Assembly (NCBI GenBank): GCA_023362775.1
Contig: JALMGJ010000005.1
Coordinates: forward strand, 90,914,421 to 90,978,420
From: Charina bottae
Taxonomy: Eukaryota; Chordata; Lepidosauria; Squamata; Charinaidae
Length of the DNA: 64,000 nucleotides
Direction of reading: 5' to 3'
Below are positions 1 to 10,481 of this stretch, one piece after another. Each line of letters opens with the position of its first letter. Within the stretch, counting starts at the first letter, position 1. Under the pieces are notes generated by a model. It did not search any database, was not told the DNA's origin, and saw only the letters and a list, made by a program, of their open reading frames with translations. A program made the translations under genes and the position numbers.

Positions 1-319
1 GATTCAAATACTTCCAGCAATGGGTGGAATAAGTATTTTGGGGGTGGAACATTTTGCCCTCAGAAACATTTGACCTCAAAACATTTGAATGTGAATTCTC
101 ATTTAGAGAGATATTTTTAGATGACTATGGAAAGGGGACAGATTTATAGGGGAACATCTGAGAAAGTAACATGATCAGAACTGGGCTAGTTCAAATTTAT
201 TTAGTTTATACATGCATATTCATGATGTGGCAGCTGGAAAAACAAATGATGACTTGCATTTAGGAATTGCCTGATAGCAGGACAGGATGGATAATTGTGC
301 TTTTTCTTCTCTTTTGTAG

Positions 320-696
320 TTCTGGCTTTGAAGGGAATACTAAATAAGGTGGAACACAAAATATTGGCTACCAATGGAAAGACAGTTGGTTTTGAAGCAA
401 TACTCCAAGCATGTCAGCTTTCAGGAGGTTCCATTGCAAAACCTATGGATGAAAAGGAGAATGATGCTATTTTGAAAATTGTGAAAGAGAATAATCAATA
501 TACCTACTTAGGAATTCAGGAAAGTTCAGTTCCAGGAGTATTTGAGCATTTCGATGGAACTCCTGTGAATTATACCAACTGGCGTCAATATGAACCAAAT
601 GGAAAAGGGGCAGAGAATTGTGTTGAGATGCAGACTGATGGTAGTTGGAATGACAAAAGATGCAATCAGTATCGTCTTGTTATCTGTGAATTTTGA
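320..696 (+). CDS. SFTPA: Surfactant protein A-like collectin, last exon (C-type lectin domain); gene partial
   Basis: This exon encodes the carbohydrate-recognition domain of a collectin, a secreted lung or liver lectin that binds sugars on microbes through calcium. It follows a pyrimidine-rich acceptor (cttttgtag, ending 319) and runs in phase 1 to TGA at 694-696; its 377 nt equal the last exon of the downstream paralogue. Visible are four canonical cysteines (ACQ, NCVEM, RCNQY, VICEF), the EPN calcium/sugar motif typical of mannose binders, the WND motif and the sequon NYT at the place of the SP-A N-glycan. The end CVEM..DG.WND..C..YRL..CEF is closer to SP-A than to mannose-binding lectin, from memory. 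The signal, collagen and neck exons must lie left of the window. It could instead be another SP-A-related paralogue. Confidence 0.85.
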
Positions 697-1203
697 AGCC
701 TTTCCTCCTTTGACACCTAAACCAATGGAATTGTCATGGCTTCTGGGAACTGTAGTTCTCTGACTACGCCCAAGATATTTTGTTGTAAAGTCTTCATCAG
801 CCCTCAGTCTACTACAATTCCCAATATTCTGAATGGCAGCATGAGAGTCAAACCAGTAACAAATGTGAGGATCAGGGTTTTGATGCTGATGTGGTGGGTA
901 GAATCAAGCATTCCCAATTTCTGGATATGTAAAAGGAATTAAAATATTGGTTTACAGATTGTTAGGGTTTGATTGTTCTCCTGGAAATAATTAATTAATT
1001 AATTAATTAATTCTGGAATTAATTAATTAATTAATTCTGGAAATAATTAATCTCAAGCATGCCTAAGTCCATCTAAACAGCAGAACAAGTTTTGTACAAA
1101 TGCAAATTCAGATCTTCTGAAAATAATATGATCCTTTCTGATTTCTCCAGGAATATTCTGGTCTTTCAAAAATGAATGTAAGTCTGTATATGAATGTCAT
1201 AAT

Positions 1204-1245
<42 letters not shown>

Positions 1246-1354
1246 CAATTTTTTTAAAAAAAAATTACTGAGACCATTGAAGAAGTTAGCCCAGAGGAAA
1301 GAATTCAGAGGGTATTACTCTGATCGATTTTACAGTGGGTGATATTAGAAAGAA
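697..1354. repeat. 3' flank of the first collectin gene with simple repeats
   Basis: Non-coding flank. It holds an ATTAAA variant poly(A) signal near 939, a (TTAA)-type repeat at about 990-1050 and a (CTAT)n microsatellite at about 1206-1243. The short open frame at 736-942 has no recognisable domain. Confidence 0.6.
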
Positions 1355-1367
1355 CAAACTCTTTTAT

Positions 1368-1663
1368 GTATTGTTGAAGGCTTTCACGGCCGGAGTTCGA
1401 TGGCTGTTGTGGGTCTTCCGGGCTGTGTGGCCGTGTTCTCGAAGTTGTGGTTCCTAACGTTCCGCCAGCATCTGTGGCCAGCATCTTCAGAGGGCAGGAG
1501 CACAGACAGAAGCGAAATCTCTGTGACTCTACCTGGGCACAGAGATTTCGCTTCTGTCTGTGCTCCTGCCCTCTGAAGATGCTGGCCACAGATGCTGGCA
1601 GAACGTTAGGAACCACAACTTCCAGAACATGGCCACACAGCCTGGAAGACCCACAACAACCAT
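1368..1663. mobile_element. Palindromic Penelope pseudo-LTR insert, family 2
   Basis: A 296-bp inverted repeat flanked by an exact 13-bp target-site duplication (caaactcttttat, 1355-1367 and 1664-1676). The left arm reads on the minus strand and the right arm on the plus strand. The left arm carries an extra outer stretch of about 32 bp (from GTATTGTTGAAGGC) that the right arm lacks. Each arm holds a degenerate hammerhead-like motif: CUGAAGA, then a pairable stem, then GGAAC or AGAAC where GAAAC is expected. The lectin-antisense frames over it are read-through. The family name is from memory of reptile Penelope ends. Confidence 0.7.
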
Positions 1664-1932
1664 CAAACTCTTTTATCATTGAAAACAAACTGGATAATTG
1701 GCTACAATAAAAAAACATTCCCAAGGCTTCTGGCCACTTCTGATTTTCTCTAAGACTCCTCCCTCTTGCTCAGAGAGGTGGGTGCCTCATCCCAGAAGGG
1801 CATCTCTTATTTTTCCATTAGTCAATTAATGAGTAGCCCTTTGGGAGGTATATGGAATTAGCTTCCTCATTTGCAATGAGATTTGTTTTGAAGACTCTCA
1901 GGAACAAATAATAGAGTGGATGTAAATGTAAT

Positions 1933-2205
1933 TGTGGTGGATTTCGGCGGTGCCGCTGGTTCTCAGGAAGGAGGGAGCACATTCCAAGGAGGTGGAGGAG
2001 ATAAGCGAAGGCAGAGACCCGGAGGCAATGGTGGGAAAACGAAGAGGTTCAGGATAGCCCCGCCCTAGAGCCTTCCCAGGTTATTTCCCCTTAGGTTAGG
2101 TAGAGTAGCTTTAGTCTGGCAAGATTCTGTCTATACGGTGTGAGCAAATAAAGAACTGGAGTTTGAATGGACTGACTCTTCGTTGTTCTTGGGTTGGGCC
2201 TGACA
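1933..2205 (+). mobile_element. Probable solo LTR
   Basis: The segment starts TGTGG and ends CTGACA, so it has TG...CA termini. It is flanked by gtaat (1928-1932) and gtaag (2206-2210), a 5-bp duplication with one mismatch. AATAAA occurs near 2147, as expected for the R region of an LTR. No internal retroviral or Gypsy coding is present. The 5' edge is the weak point. Confidence 0.45.
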
Positions 2206-2499
2206 GTAAGGAAAGAGGGGAGGGAACTGTACAAATAAGCACGACAAAACCCTGTGTTCATATAGCACTTCTGAATGTTTCTTTCACATTCATTCTCTCA
2301 GTAGTTCTCACAATACACTGTATTCCAGTTAAACATGTTCTAATAATTTCAGTACTCTGGGTGGAGGGCAGCTGACCTTGTTTGCCTTCAAAAACATGGA
2401 TTGGTTTGATCCAGATTAGAACTTGAGTGGGAAATCACCAGGAAATTCCAGGTCTACGGGCTACACGGGGAAGTTAAAAAGAGAGAAAGGAAGAGAGAG

Positions 2500-2695
2500 T
2501 TTGGGGTAGGAATTAAGATGCCGGAGTAGAAACCAGGGTTCTGTAAGTTGTAGTTCTCCATTAGCCATGAAGTCAGCTGGAGGATTTTGGGCCAGTCACT
2601 CTCTTTCAACTCAACCCATTTCAAGAGTGGTTGTAGAAGTCGGGAGCATTAGGTACGGTACCTTAAGATGTATATAATAAAGATGGGAAATATAA
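2500..2695 (+). mobile_element. Degenerate tRNA-derived SINE (Sauria type)
   Basis: The middle (ctgggccagtcactctct-like block after a gaaaccaggg stretch) matches the bodies of the better preserved SINEs at 38971 and 50592. The tRNA-like head is decayed. Confidence 0.5.
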
Positions 2696-2740
2696 CTAAT
2701 AATAATAATGTAAAACAAAACCCAAAACATTCGGGGAAAA

Positions 2741-2911
2741 GTCTATGAATGTTCTCAGTCATCAAGGTGGAATTGTCTGTAGCTTGAATCATGTCAACTG
2801 GATTTCTATTTTCTCAGTGGAAACGTTTCGCTCCTTATCCAAGGAGCTTCTTCAGTCTGAAGAAGCTCCTTGGATAAGGAGCGAAACGTTTCCACTGAGA
2901 AAATAGAAATC
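2741..2911. mobile_element. Palindromic Penelope pseudo-LTR insert, family 1
   Basis: A 171-bp inverted repeat between 13-bp duplications (cattcggggaaaa, 2728-2740 and 2912-2924). The left arm starts with the outer tail GTCTATGAATGTTCTCAG; the right arm is truncated inside the arm. Hammerhead-like motifs lie at 2822-2855 (-) and 2857-2890 (+), with CUGAAGA, stem arms GCUCCUU and AAGGAGC, then GAAAC and GUU. The sequence matches the ends of the coding Penelope copies at 7.6 and 47.3 kb. Confidence 0.8.
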
Positions 2912-2924
2912 CATTCGGGGAAAA

Positions 2925-3325
2925 GGCAAAGGAAAACCAGCTCAGTATTGCTGCCAAGAAAATTACATGGATCTGACCAGGAGTTGAGTTCAACTTGAGT
3001 TCAATCACTAGGAGTTGAGTCACCATCAACTTGAGTTCAATTGCCAGGAGTTGAGTTCATCTTGAAAGAGATTTCATTTTCCCATGGTGAGGGGAAATAG
3101 TTTCATTTCTATGGCAAAGAAAATGGTTGAGAAGCCTTTCTGAGACATGAAAATACTTCACCATGCAGTTCTATGGATTTTAACGAGCCAAAGCGACAGT
3201 ATTTGGGTGGTAATATGCACTTACACTTTCCATAAACACTTTTTGCAGCAGCAAATTGCTCTCGGAAATACAGGCAGTCATTTGGCACCTGAAGTACAAG
3301 CTTGGGGTATGATATGCTCATGCTT
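2925..3325 (+). repeat. Duplicated non-coding block, copy 1
   Basis: About 400 bp clearly related, with scattered changes and small indels, to 13283-13622 in the same orientation. The first ~130 bp (aaaaggcaaagg...gaccaggagttgag) also recur inverted near 41.8 and 46.0 kb, so that part is an old SINE-like repeat. The rest (for example gagaagcctttctgagacatg) was seen only in these two places. Confidence 0.55.
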
Positions 3326-3329
3326 AATA

Positions 3330-4430
3330 TTCTGAAATTCTGACAACACTTTGAAAGGAATGCATCCAGTGCAGTTTAATCATTATCAGTCTTATCTCTT
3401 AATGGTACCAAGAACACATTGAAACAACAAGAAGTACTTTTCAAACCAGGGTCAAGAATTACTGGAAATGAGTCCCATAAAAAGAACATCAATAAATATT
3501 TTTTTAAAAAAATGATAGGTCATGATGACCAGTTCAATAGAGCGTTATTAGTATATGAACAGGATGGGGGAACACACATACACACACACAGTTTGAATGT
3601 CTTGCAGCAAAACTAAGCTGTGTAAAGTTAATTACTGATTGGTCCTCTAATATTTAAACAGTCATCAAATATTTGTTGAGAGAAATCATTTCCAGCACAA
3701 TGAGAATCAGGGAGGTGAAAGCATTTGAAAAGAGTTTAGGGAGCTGCCCGGATATTGCAGCGCATGAGAGAAATTGATATTATAAAAGGTTATTTGTAAA
3801 AGTTTTAATTCCACACCGGAGTCCAGGCCTTTGTTTACAATGTATTTGAAGGCAAAAAAAAAAATCTAACTTTGAGGCATTCACTTATAAGAAGTGATCT
3901 TCACACTTCACACTGACTGAAGTACTTTGATTGGACTCAATCTATGTTGGAAGCTACTTTGGGTGGCTGTGGGATAAATACCCTCTTTTTCAATAAGCAA
4001 CAATGAAAAAATATTCTGGAAATCAATTTCCCTGATCCTGTCCATCCATGGATACAGTTGGCTTCCCCTTCTTCTACTTCCCTCAACCATGCCACCACAG
4101 TCTCTTTTTTTCCTAGTTCATCATCTGCTCACATACCACGCCCAAAATATATGAGTTTCTGGTTTATGATCTCTTGTGAACAGTCAGCCTTTCTTTGGTC
4201 CAGATGCCATTTATTGGTTGTTCTTGCAATCCATGGCAGTTAACTCCAAATCCATAATTGAAAGGCATCTAAAAGCTTAAGCTCAGTGAGGACTGCTTGT
4301 GCGAGTTGATGTATACAAGGTTGCGCTGTCTTTTCTTAACTGCTGCCTTCTGAAATGTAGCAAATGGGTGATTCTGTAGAACTGAATTATTATATATTAT
4401 TATCTACGGGGGGAGATGGGCGGTGATATA
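3330..4430. other. No recognised feature
   Basis: AT-rich non-coding sequence. The short frames at 3419-3616 and 3908-4243 show no domain, splice context or known repeat that I can name. Confidence 0.5.
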
Positions 4431-4443
4431 AGTTGGATAAAAA

Positions 4444-4485
<42 letters not shown>

Positions 4486-4548
4486 GTACGTACATACATA
4501 CATACATACATACATACACAGTATGTATGTATGTATGTATGTATGTAT

Positions 4549-4989
4549 AGGTAAAGGTAAAGGTAAAGGTAAAGGTAAAGGTAAAGGTAAAGGTAAAGGT
4601 AAAGGTAAAGGTAAAGGTAAAGGTAAAGGTAAAGGTAAAGGTAAAGGTAAAGGTAAAGGTAAAGGTAAAGGTTCCCCCGCACATTTGTGCAGTCGTGTCC
4701 GACTCTAGGGGCCGGTGCTCATCTCCGTTTGTTAGCCGAAGAGCCAGCGTTGTCCGAAGACGCTTCCACGGTCATGTGGCCGCATGACGCGCACGGAACG
4801 CTGTTACCTACCCACCGAAGTGGTACCTATTAATCTACTTGCATTTGCATGCTTTCGAATTGCTAGGTTGGCAAGAGCTGGGGCTAGTGCGGGAGCTCAC
4901 TCCGTCACGCGGGGCTAGGGATTCGAACCTCCGAACTTGCGATCTTCCGATCGACAAGCCTGGTGTCTTACCCGCTGAGCCACCATGCT

Positions 4990-4992
<3 letters not shown>
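4549..4992 (-). mobile_element. tRNA-derived SINE (family A) with expanded hexamer tail
   Basis: Read on the minus strand the element begins with a tRNA-like head (GTGGCTCAGCGGGTAAGAC as an A-box region, GGTTCGAATCCC as B box at about 4920) and ends GAGTCGGACACGACTGCAC, an RTE/BovB-like 3' end. Its terminal hexamer, two units in the other copies, is repeated about 20 times here (4549-4671). (TA)n, (TACA)n and (AT)n tracts flank it. The apparent membrane or Lys-Gly proteins over this stretch are microsatellite translation. Confidence 0.8.
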
Positions 4993-5042
<50 letters not shown>

Positions 5043-5469
5043 TCCTTTTTATTAATATCAGTGCAAAGGAGGCTCAAAGCACTCATAAGTGTTCTATATG
5101 AAATATATTACATGCAGGAGCCATTTGACTCTGTGCAACTTCAGCCGGACATATTTGAATGCTTGTGTGAGTATACGGAAACTTAATACTACGTCCCAGT
5201 TCAGGATTTTTGTTTTGTTTTGGTTCTTGTTTTCTGCTCTGTGCCTTATTGCAGCACGTCTATTCATTTTTAAAATGTGCGTCCCATTTTTCCACGTCAA
5301 AAACTATGGTCAAGGCAGTTCACATCGACTGCAATAACTCAATATGCTTTATCAGAACCAAACAAAGTGAAGAATAATCACAGCAACTTAAACCAAGTCC
5401 CTGCACCTTGATGACGGATCAAGGCTGACCAGGTTTCTTCAGCAACTTCAGTTCAACAACAAGAGCTTC

Positions 5470-5705
5470 CATAAATTTGTTGGATTTATACCCTGCCTTT
5501 TTTCCAGGTGATGGGCATCTCCCTTCCTTTAATCCCAACAACAACTTCATGAGATGTCCAGGCTGAGAGAGGAAAAAATCACTAAAAGTCACGTTCCAAA
5601 GTCACCCAGGAAGCTTCTGTGGCTGAGGGTGCACTTGAATCTGGGTGTCCACATCATAGTCCAATGCCTTTATGCCACAGTGCCTCACTAGAACCGTGCT
5701 GCTCA
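5470..5705 (-). mobile_element. Old tRNA-derived SINE fragment (MIR/amniote SINE-like)
   Basis: On the minus strand it resembles ancient amniote SINE cores: a gaatc...tggactatgat region, aagtcacccaggaagc..., and a 3' part ending in bulk sequence with aacaacaacttcatgag. The family name is tentative. Confidence 0.4.
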
Positions 5706-5813
5706 CCATAAGCCCTTGTTTCAAACTCAGACAGGGCAGCCTCTCCACTTCACTTTGCCAGTTCACTTTGAAATTGCACTTCAAATTTAGCACTCCTTTG
5801 AGATCTGCTAAAG

Positions 5814-6083
5814 CAGAGCTTTCCAAACTGTGTGTCGCGACACAAAAGTGTGTCGCCACATACAGTCTGGTGTGTCGCCACACAACCTGGAAGCGCTGAT
5901 CATCATCAGCGCTTCCAGGTTTTCCTGCGGCAACACACCAACGGCGGCGCACAAAAACCGAAAGTGGCAGCAGCGCTTCCGGGGTTTTGCGCGCTGCCGC
6001 AACGGCGGCACTTCCGGGTTTTCCCGCTGCGACACACCAACGGCGGTTGGTGTGTCGCCGCGGGAAAACTTTGGAAAGCCCTG
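5814..6083. mobile_element. hAT-type palindromic MITE
   Basis: A non-autonomous DNA transposon of 270 bp flanked by an exact 8-bp duplication (tgctaaag, 5806-5813 and 6084-6091), the length typical of hAT elements. The termini CAGAGCTTTCCAAA and TTTGGAAAGCCCTG are near-perfect inverted repeats. Inside are repeated gtgtgtcgc(c/g)aca motifs and an inverted cgcttccagg pair. The GC-rich frames on both strands here are shadows. Confidence 0.8.
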
Positions 6084-6833
6084 TGCTAAAGGATACACTA
6101 AAGCCAATTCTAAGCAAATGCATTGCAAATAGAAAATGAGAGGCCAACGGAGTCTTTCCCAGAAGGAAATTTCATGCTGTGCTCCCTCATGCATTCACAG
6201 CGGTCTTGCTTCAGCCATTGAGGATGCTGCTCCATAGGATCTCGGGAATTAAGGATGGTGCGGCATAGAGATTCTTAAGTAACTACACCTAGACAATTTA
6301 TCACATCCATTTATCACATCCATATGGACATCCATTATCACAAGTTTGCTGAATTATACCTGGAAATCATCTGATCACATATGACTCAAAGTTAGGGTTG
6401 CCAGATCTGGACTTCAGAAATCCAGTTGATCTCCAGGTGGCAGCAACAGGATTTAAGACCCTAATTCTCTGCTGACATCTGATGGTCATCCAATTATTTG
6501 CATCCCAGATATGGTAGAGGCTAGAATGGTAACAAAGTTCATCTTCCTGAGGTCCCTTTTCCCGTAATCTTCCCTGTACACATGCTTTACTTCTTCTGCA
6601 GATTTCCATAGATCAGAAATTCTCATGGACATATTTTATATTAGGTGTGTGTTCACCAAAAGGAGGTCATACATGACAGATAGCGGATACCATATGAATG
6701 CTTAAAGAATTTGCTCCACTTCATTTCAGCAAAGTGATCTGATTTTACTGTCCTGTGCAGAATAATGTTATTCTTCAGATCATAAATTTATCTCATAGGA
6801 TAAATGATGTTTACAAGTGTATACTTGAAGAGA

Positions 6834-7042
6834 CAGGATACCCTGGAGAAGATGCTGATGCTAGGGAAGGTGGAAGGCAAAAGGAAGAGGGGCCGACCAA
6901 GGGCAAGATGGATGGATGATATTCTGGAGGTGATGGACTCGACCGTGGGGGAGCTCGGGGTGGCGACAGCCAACAGGAAGCTCTGGCGTGGGCTGGTCCA
7001 TGAAGTCACGAAGAGTCGGAAGCAACTGAACGAATAAACAAC
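6834..7042 (+). mobile_element. RTE/BovB-related LINE 3' end, short insert
   Basis: A 5'-truncated RTE LINE fragment between 11-bp duplications (acttgaagaga, 6823-6833 and 7043-7053). It encodes the last residues of the RTE polyprotein: LGKVEGKRKRGRPRARW, DILEV, then KLWRGLVHEVTKSRKQLNE and a stop, followed by (aataaacaac). This subfamily differs from the BovB copies at 42 and 59 kb and matches the one at 41.54 kb. Confidence 0.8.
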
Positions 7043-7808
7043 ACTTGAAGAGAACACCCCTTTGCATAAAAAACAGTTTTTGTAGGAAAATCTGTTCAGA
7101 AGTACATATTCAGATCTAATTGTATGGGGCTTTTTTTAATAAAAATGAGGTTAGTATACAAATGGAACTGAATTTATATATAAAAATTGAGATTGAAAGG
7201 AAGAAATAGTCTAAAGTGGAGTTTCTGAACTAGCGCATTATGAATTTTATGTGATGTTTCTTAACTGGATTTCAAAAGAGGTTACTGGTTCACAAATTGA
7301 TTGGAAAAGAACTCACTTCAAGGACCATGCCAGTTCTGGGCACCACATTTTTAGAAAAATTCAGAGAAAATGGAATAGGTGCTGAGAATGTCAAAAGCAT
7401 GGTCAACGGGACTAGACATTAAATCCAGGAAAGAGAAGCTGAGGGAATTAGGTACGTTTAGCCTTGAGAAAGATGACCAAGGGGAGATATAATAGCATTT
7501 TTCCAGTCCTTGACAAAGGACCTGTTCTTTATTGCTCCAGGGATGGAATCATGGTCTTAAAATATGGAAAGGAAATTCTGGTTGAATCTTATGAAAAATG
7601 TCCTAACAGAAAAAGTAGTTTGACAGTGTCTGTAGCTTGAATCATGTCAACTGGATTTCTATTTTCTTAGTGGAAACGTTTCACTCCTTATCCAAGGAGC
7701 TTCTTCAGTCTGAGTAAAGTTAGTAAGGGAATCCTTAAATATGTTTCTAGGCTGGCTGTGTGACCTTGCACCTGGGGCTAGGTCATGGTTATTTTGAGAT
7801 GTTTGTTT

Positions 7809-9512
7809 CTAAGTCCCTTTATCATCTAAAGGAGGATCGTTAAGATTACCCTGCTGCTGTTGAGCTTGTGAAATGGTCTTAATCTTCCTAGGCACAGAAG
7901 ACAAAGCAGGAAGGAAGATAGGGGAAAGGTTATGCCTGAGGCCCCCACCTCTATTCAAGGAAGGATTTTCCAAGTTGGCATGAATGGATTCCTTGACCCC
8001 TCTCTCAAACCACCTATCTTCTCTGTCTAAAATGTGAACATTAATGTCCTCAAATGAGTGTCCTTTTTCCTTTAGATGAAGATAAACTGCTGACTCTGGT
8101 CCTGTGGTGTTACTTCTCCTGTGTTGGGCCATCCTCCTGTACAAAGGTTGTTTGGTTTCTCCAATGTAGAGTTCAGAGCACTCCTCACTGCACTGGATTG
8201 CATACACTACATTGCTTTCCTTGTGTTTTGGAGTTTGATCTTTGGGGTGTACAAGCCTCTGTCTCAGTGTGTTGGTGGGTTTGAAATATACAGGTATGTG
8301 GTGTTTGCCAAATATCCGTTTTATCTTTTCAGACACGCCAGCCATGTAAGGAATGACCAGGTTCTTCCGTTTACTCTGAGTCTCAGCCCTATCTGTCGCT
8401 GTTTTAGGTCTGGTAGACTTAGATTTAGTGAAGGCCCAATTTGGATATCCACAGGCCTGCAGAGCTGTTCTCAGATGCTGCTTTTCATTCTTTTTGGAAT
8501 CCATGGAGGTGGGGATGGTTTCTGCTCTGTGTGACAATGTCCTGATGACTCCTAGTTTGTGCTGCAGTGGATGGTGGGAGTCAAACATCAGGTACTGATC
8601 TGTGTGTGTGGGTTTCCTGTAGATCCCTATTTCTAGCTTGCCACCGGTCCCAATGAGGACTTCACAGTCTAGGAATGCCAGTCTGTTGTCCTTGGTGTCT
8701 TCTCTGGTGAAGCTAATGTTGGCATCTATAGTGTTTATATGGTCCGTGAAGGCCTGTACTTCCTGGGCCTTGATTTTGACCCAGGTGTCATCCACATACC
8801 TAAACCAGTGGGTGGGCACCGTTCCCTGGAATGTGTTGAGTGCTTTCTTCTCCACTTCTTCCATGTATAAATTGGCCACAATGGGTGACACAGGAGAACC
8901 CATGGCACAGCCGTGTTTTTGTCTGTAAAAGTCACCTCTGTATGTGAAATAAGTGGTGTTAAGACACAGGTCCAGAAGATGGCAGATCTGGTTTGGGTTG
9001 AGATGGCTTCTCCTTTCCAGGGTGCTGTCCTCTTCTAGTCTCTTCCTGACAGCGGATAGAGCATGAGTGGTGGGGATGCTGGTGAAAAGGGAGGACACAT
9101 CAAAGGAGACCATAGTTTCATCTGTATCCAGTTTCAGGATCTTTGCTTTGGAAACAAATTCTTCCGAATTATGGATGTGGTGTTCAGAGTGTCCAACTAG
9201 AGGTGCTAGTATGGTAGAGAGGTGTTTGGCAATGTTGTATGTTACCGAATTGATGCTGCTGACTATGGGTCGGAGGGGTGTTCCTTCCTTGTGGATCTTA
9301 GGAAGTCCGTAGATGCAGGGGATGGCTTCTCCAGGATACAGACGGTGGTAGGTAATCCTATCGATGGAGCCATCATGTTCCAATTGTTTCAAACTGTCTA
9401 TTGCCTTTTTCTTGTAATTGTTGGTGGGGTCTCTTTTCAGTTTTTCATATGTATGGTGATCCTCCAAAAGTGAGGTAATTTTATTGTGGTAGTCTGCAGT
9501 GTTTAGAACCAC
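7809..9512 (-). CDS. Penelope reverse transcriptase/GIY-YIG endonuclease, 5'-truncated
   Basis: An open frame of 567 codons from an internal Met; it stays open further upstream to about 9640, so the true start is lost. It shows the Penelope RT hallmarks GLPKIHKEG, LRPIVSS, FDVSSLFTSIP, HGCAMGSPVSP and the catalytic YVDD. After a linker come NVVYAIQC and LYIGET, the GIY-YIG-like endonuclease core, with the catalytic arginine (YRR) and glutamate (KESI). RT copies element RNA at a nick made by the endonuclease. Nearly identical to the frame at 47481-49486. Retroelement gene, not host. Confidence 0.9.
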   Translation of the reverse strand: MVLNTADYHNKITSLLEDHHTYEKLKRDPTNNYKKKAIDSLKQLEHDGSIDRITYHRLYPGEAIPCIYGLPKIHKEGTPLRPIVSSINSVTYNIAKHLSTILAPLVGHSEHHIHNSEEFVSKAKILKLDTDETMVSFDVSSLFTSIPTTHALSAVRKRLEEDSTLERRSHLNPNQICHLLDLCLNTTYFTYRGDFYRQKHGCAMGSPVSPIVANLYMEEVEKKALNTFQGTVPTHWFRYVDDTWVKIKAQEVQAFTDHINTIDANISFTREDTKDNRLAFLDCEVLIGTGGKLEIGIYRKPTHTDQYLMFDSHHPLQHKLGVIRTLSHRAETIPTSMDSKKNEKQHLRTALQACGYPNWAFTKSKSTRPKTATDRAETQSKRKNLVIPYMAGVSEKIKRIFGKHHIPVYFKPTNTLRQRLVHPKDQTPKHKESNVVYAIQCSEECSELYIGETKQPLYRRMAQHRRSNTTGPESAVYLHLKEKGHSFEDINVHILDREDRWFERGVKESIHANLENPSLNRGGGLRHNLSPIFLPALSSVPRKIKTISQAQQQQGNLNDPPLDDKGT

Positions 9513-9729
9513 TGTACATCTTCCTTTGTCAGCAGGTAAAATGGTGATGGTTTCATCTTTGCTGAGGGCTGTCAGGGCTCTCCTCTCTTGGACGGTAAGG
9601 TTGGGGGGAGGAGGTTGAGCACTGGACAGAGCTGCATGTATGAAAGGATAGAGGATTTCACGGGAAGAGCTAGATTAAGGGACACCATTAGGAACGGGAT
9701 AGTCATGGTTAGTATGAAGTACTATATCC

Positions 9730-10347
9730 GTGCTGCATTTCCGGCTTAAAATATCTGCGACAGATAGGGCTGAGACTCAGAGTAAACGGAAGAACCTGGT
9801 CATTCCTTACATGGCTGGCGTGTCTGAAAAGATAAAACGGATATTTGGCAAACACCACATACCTGTATATTTCAAACCCACCAACACACTGAGACAGAGG
9901 CTTGTACACCCCAAAGATCAAACTCCAAAACACAAGGAAAGCAATGTAGTGTATGCAATCCAGTGCAGTGAGGAGTGCTCTGAACTCTACATTGGAGAAA
10001 CCAAACAACCTTTGTACAGGAGGATGGCCCAACACAGGAGAAGTAACACCACAGGACCAGAGTCAGCAGTTTATCTTCATCTAAAGGAAAAAGGACACTC
10101 ATTTGAGGACATTAATGTTCACATTTTAGACAGAGAAGATAGGTGGTTTGAGAGAGGGGTCAAGGAATCCATTCATGCCAACTTGGAAAATCCTTCCTTG
10201 AATAGAGGTGGGGGCCTCAGGCATAACCTTTCCCCTATCTTCCTTCCTGCTTTGTCTTCTGTGCCTAGGAAGATTAAGACCATTTCACAAGCTCAACAGC
10301 AGCAGGGTAATCTTAACGATCCTCCTTTAGATGATAAAGGGACTTAG
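9730..10347 (+). pseudogene. Penelope endonuclease remnant with internal RT deletion
   Basis: 205 codons that join the N-terminal segment RLKISA directly to TDRAETQSKRKN, removing the whole RT domain (about 410 residues compared with the 47.3-kb copy). The GIY-YIG domain is intact in sequence. The deletion joint sits at a CTGC/GCGACAG microhomology, which suggests template jumping or repair. It shares the synonymous variants of the left arm, so both halves come from one source. Confidence 0.8.
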
Positions 10348-10447
10348 AAACAAACATCTCAAAATAACCATGACCTAGCCCCAGGTGCAAGGTCACACAG
10401 CCAGCCTAGAAACATATTTAAGGATTCCCTTACTAACTTTACTCAGA

Positions 10448-10481
10448 CTGAAGAAGCTCCTTGGATAAGGAGTGAAACGTT
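10448..10481 (+). ncRNA. Hammerhead-ribozyme-like motif in the Penelope pseudo-LTR (family 1)
   Basis: Box CUGAAGA (fits CUGANGA), a six-pair stem II (CUCCUU with AAGGAG, loop GGAU), box GAAAC, then GUU, a possible cleavage triplet. Stem III would be only two pairs. One extra base lies between box 1 and the stem. PLEs are known to carry hammerheads with very short stem III; activity here is inferred, not shown. Confidence 0.55.

Noticed and set aside
1305..1724. Open frames on both strands around 1.4-1.7 kb
   Set aside because: Caused by the family 2 palindrome, where the two arms read alike on opposite strands.
4400..4708. Repetitive (Phe-Thr)n, (Leu-Tyr)n and (Gly-Lys)n frames
   Set aside because: Direct read-through of the SINE tail hexamer and neighbouring TA/CATA microsatellites.
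8054..9473. Plus-strand open frames with hydrophobic segments
   Set aside because: Antisense shadows of the Penelope RT/endonuclease gene. The same shadows recur at 47726-49145.
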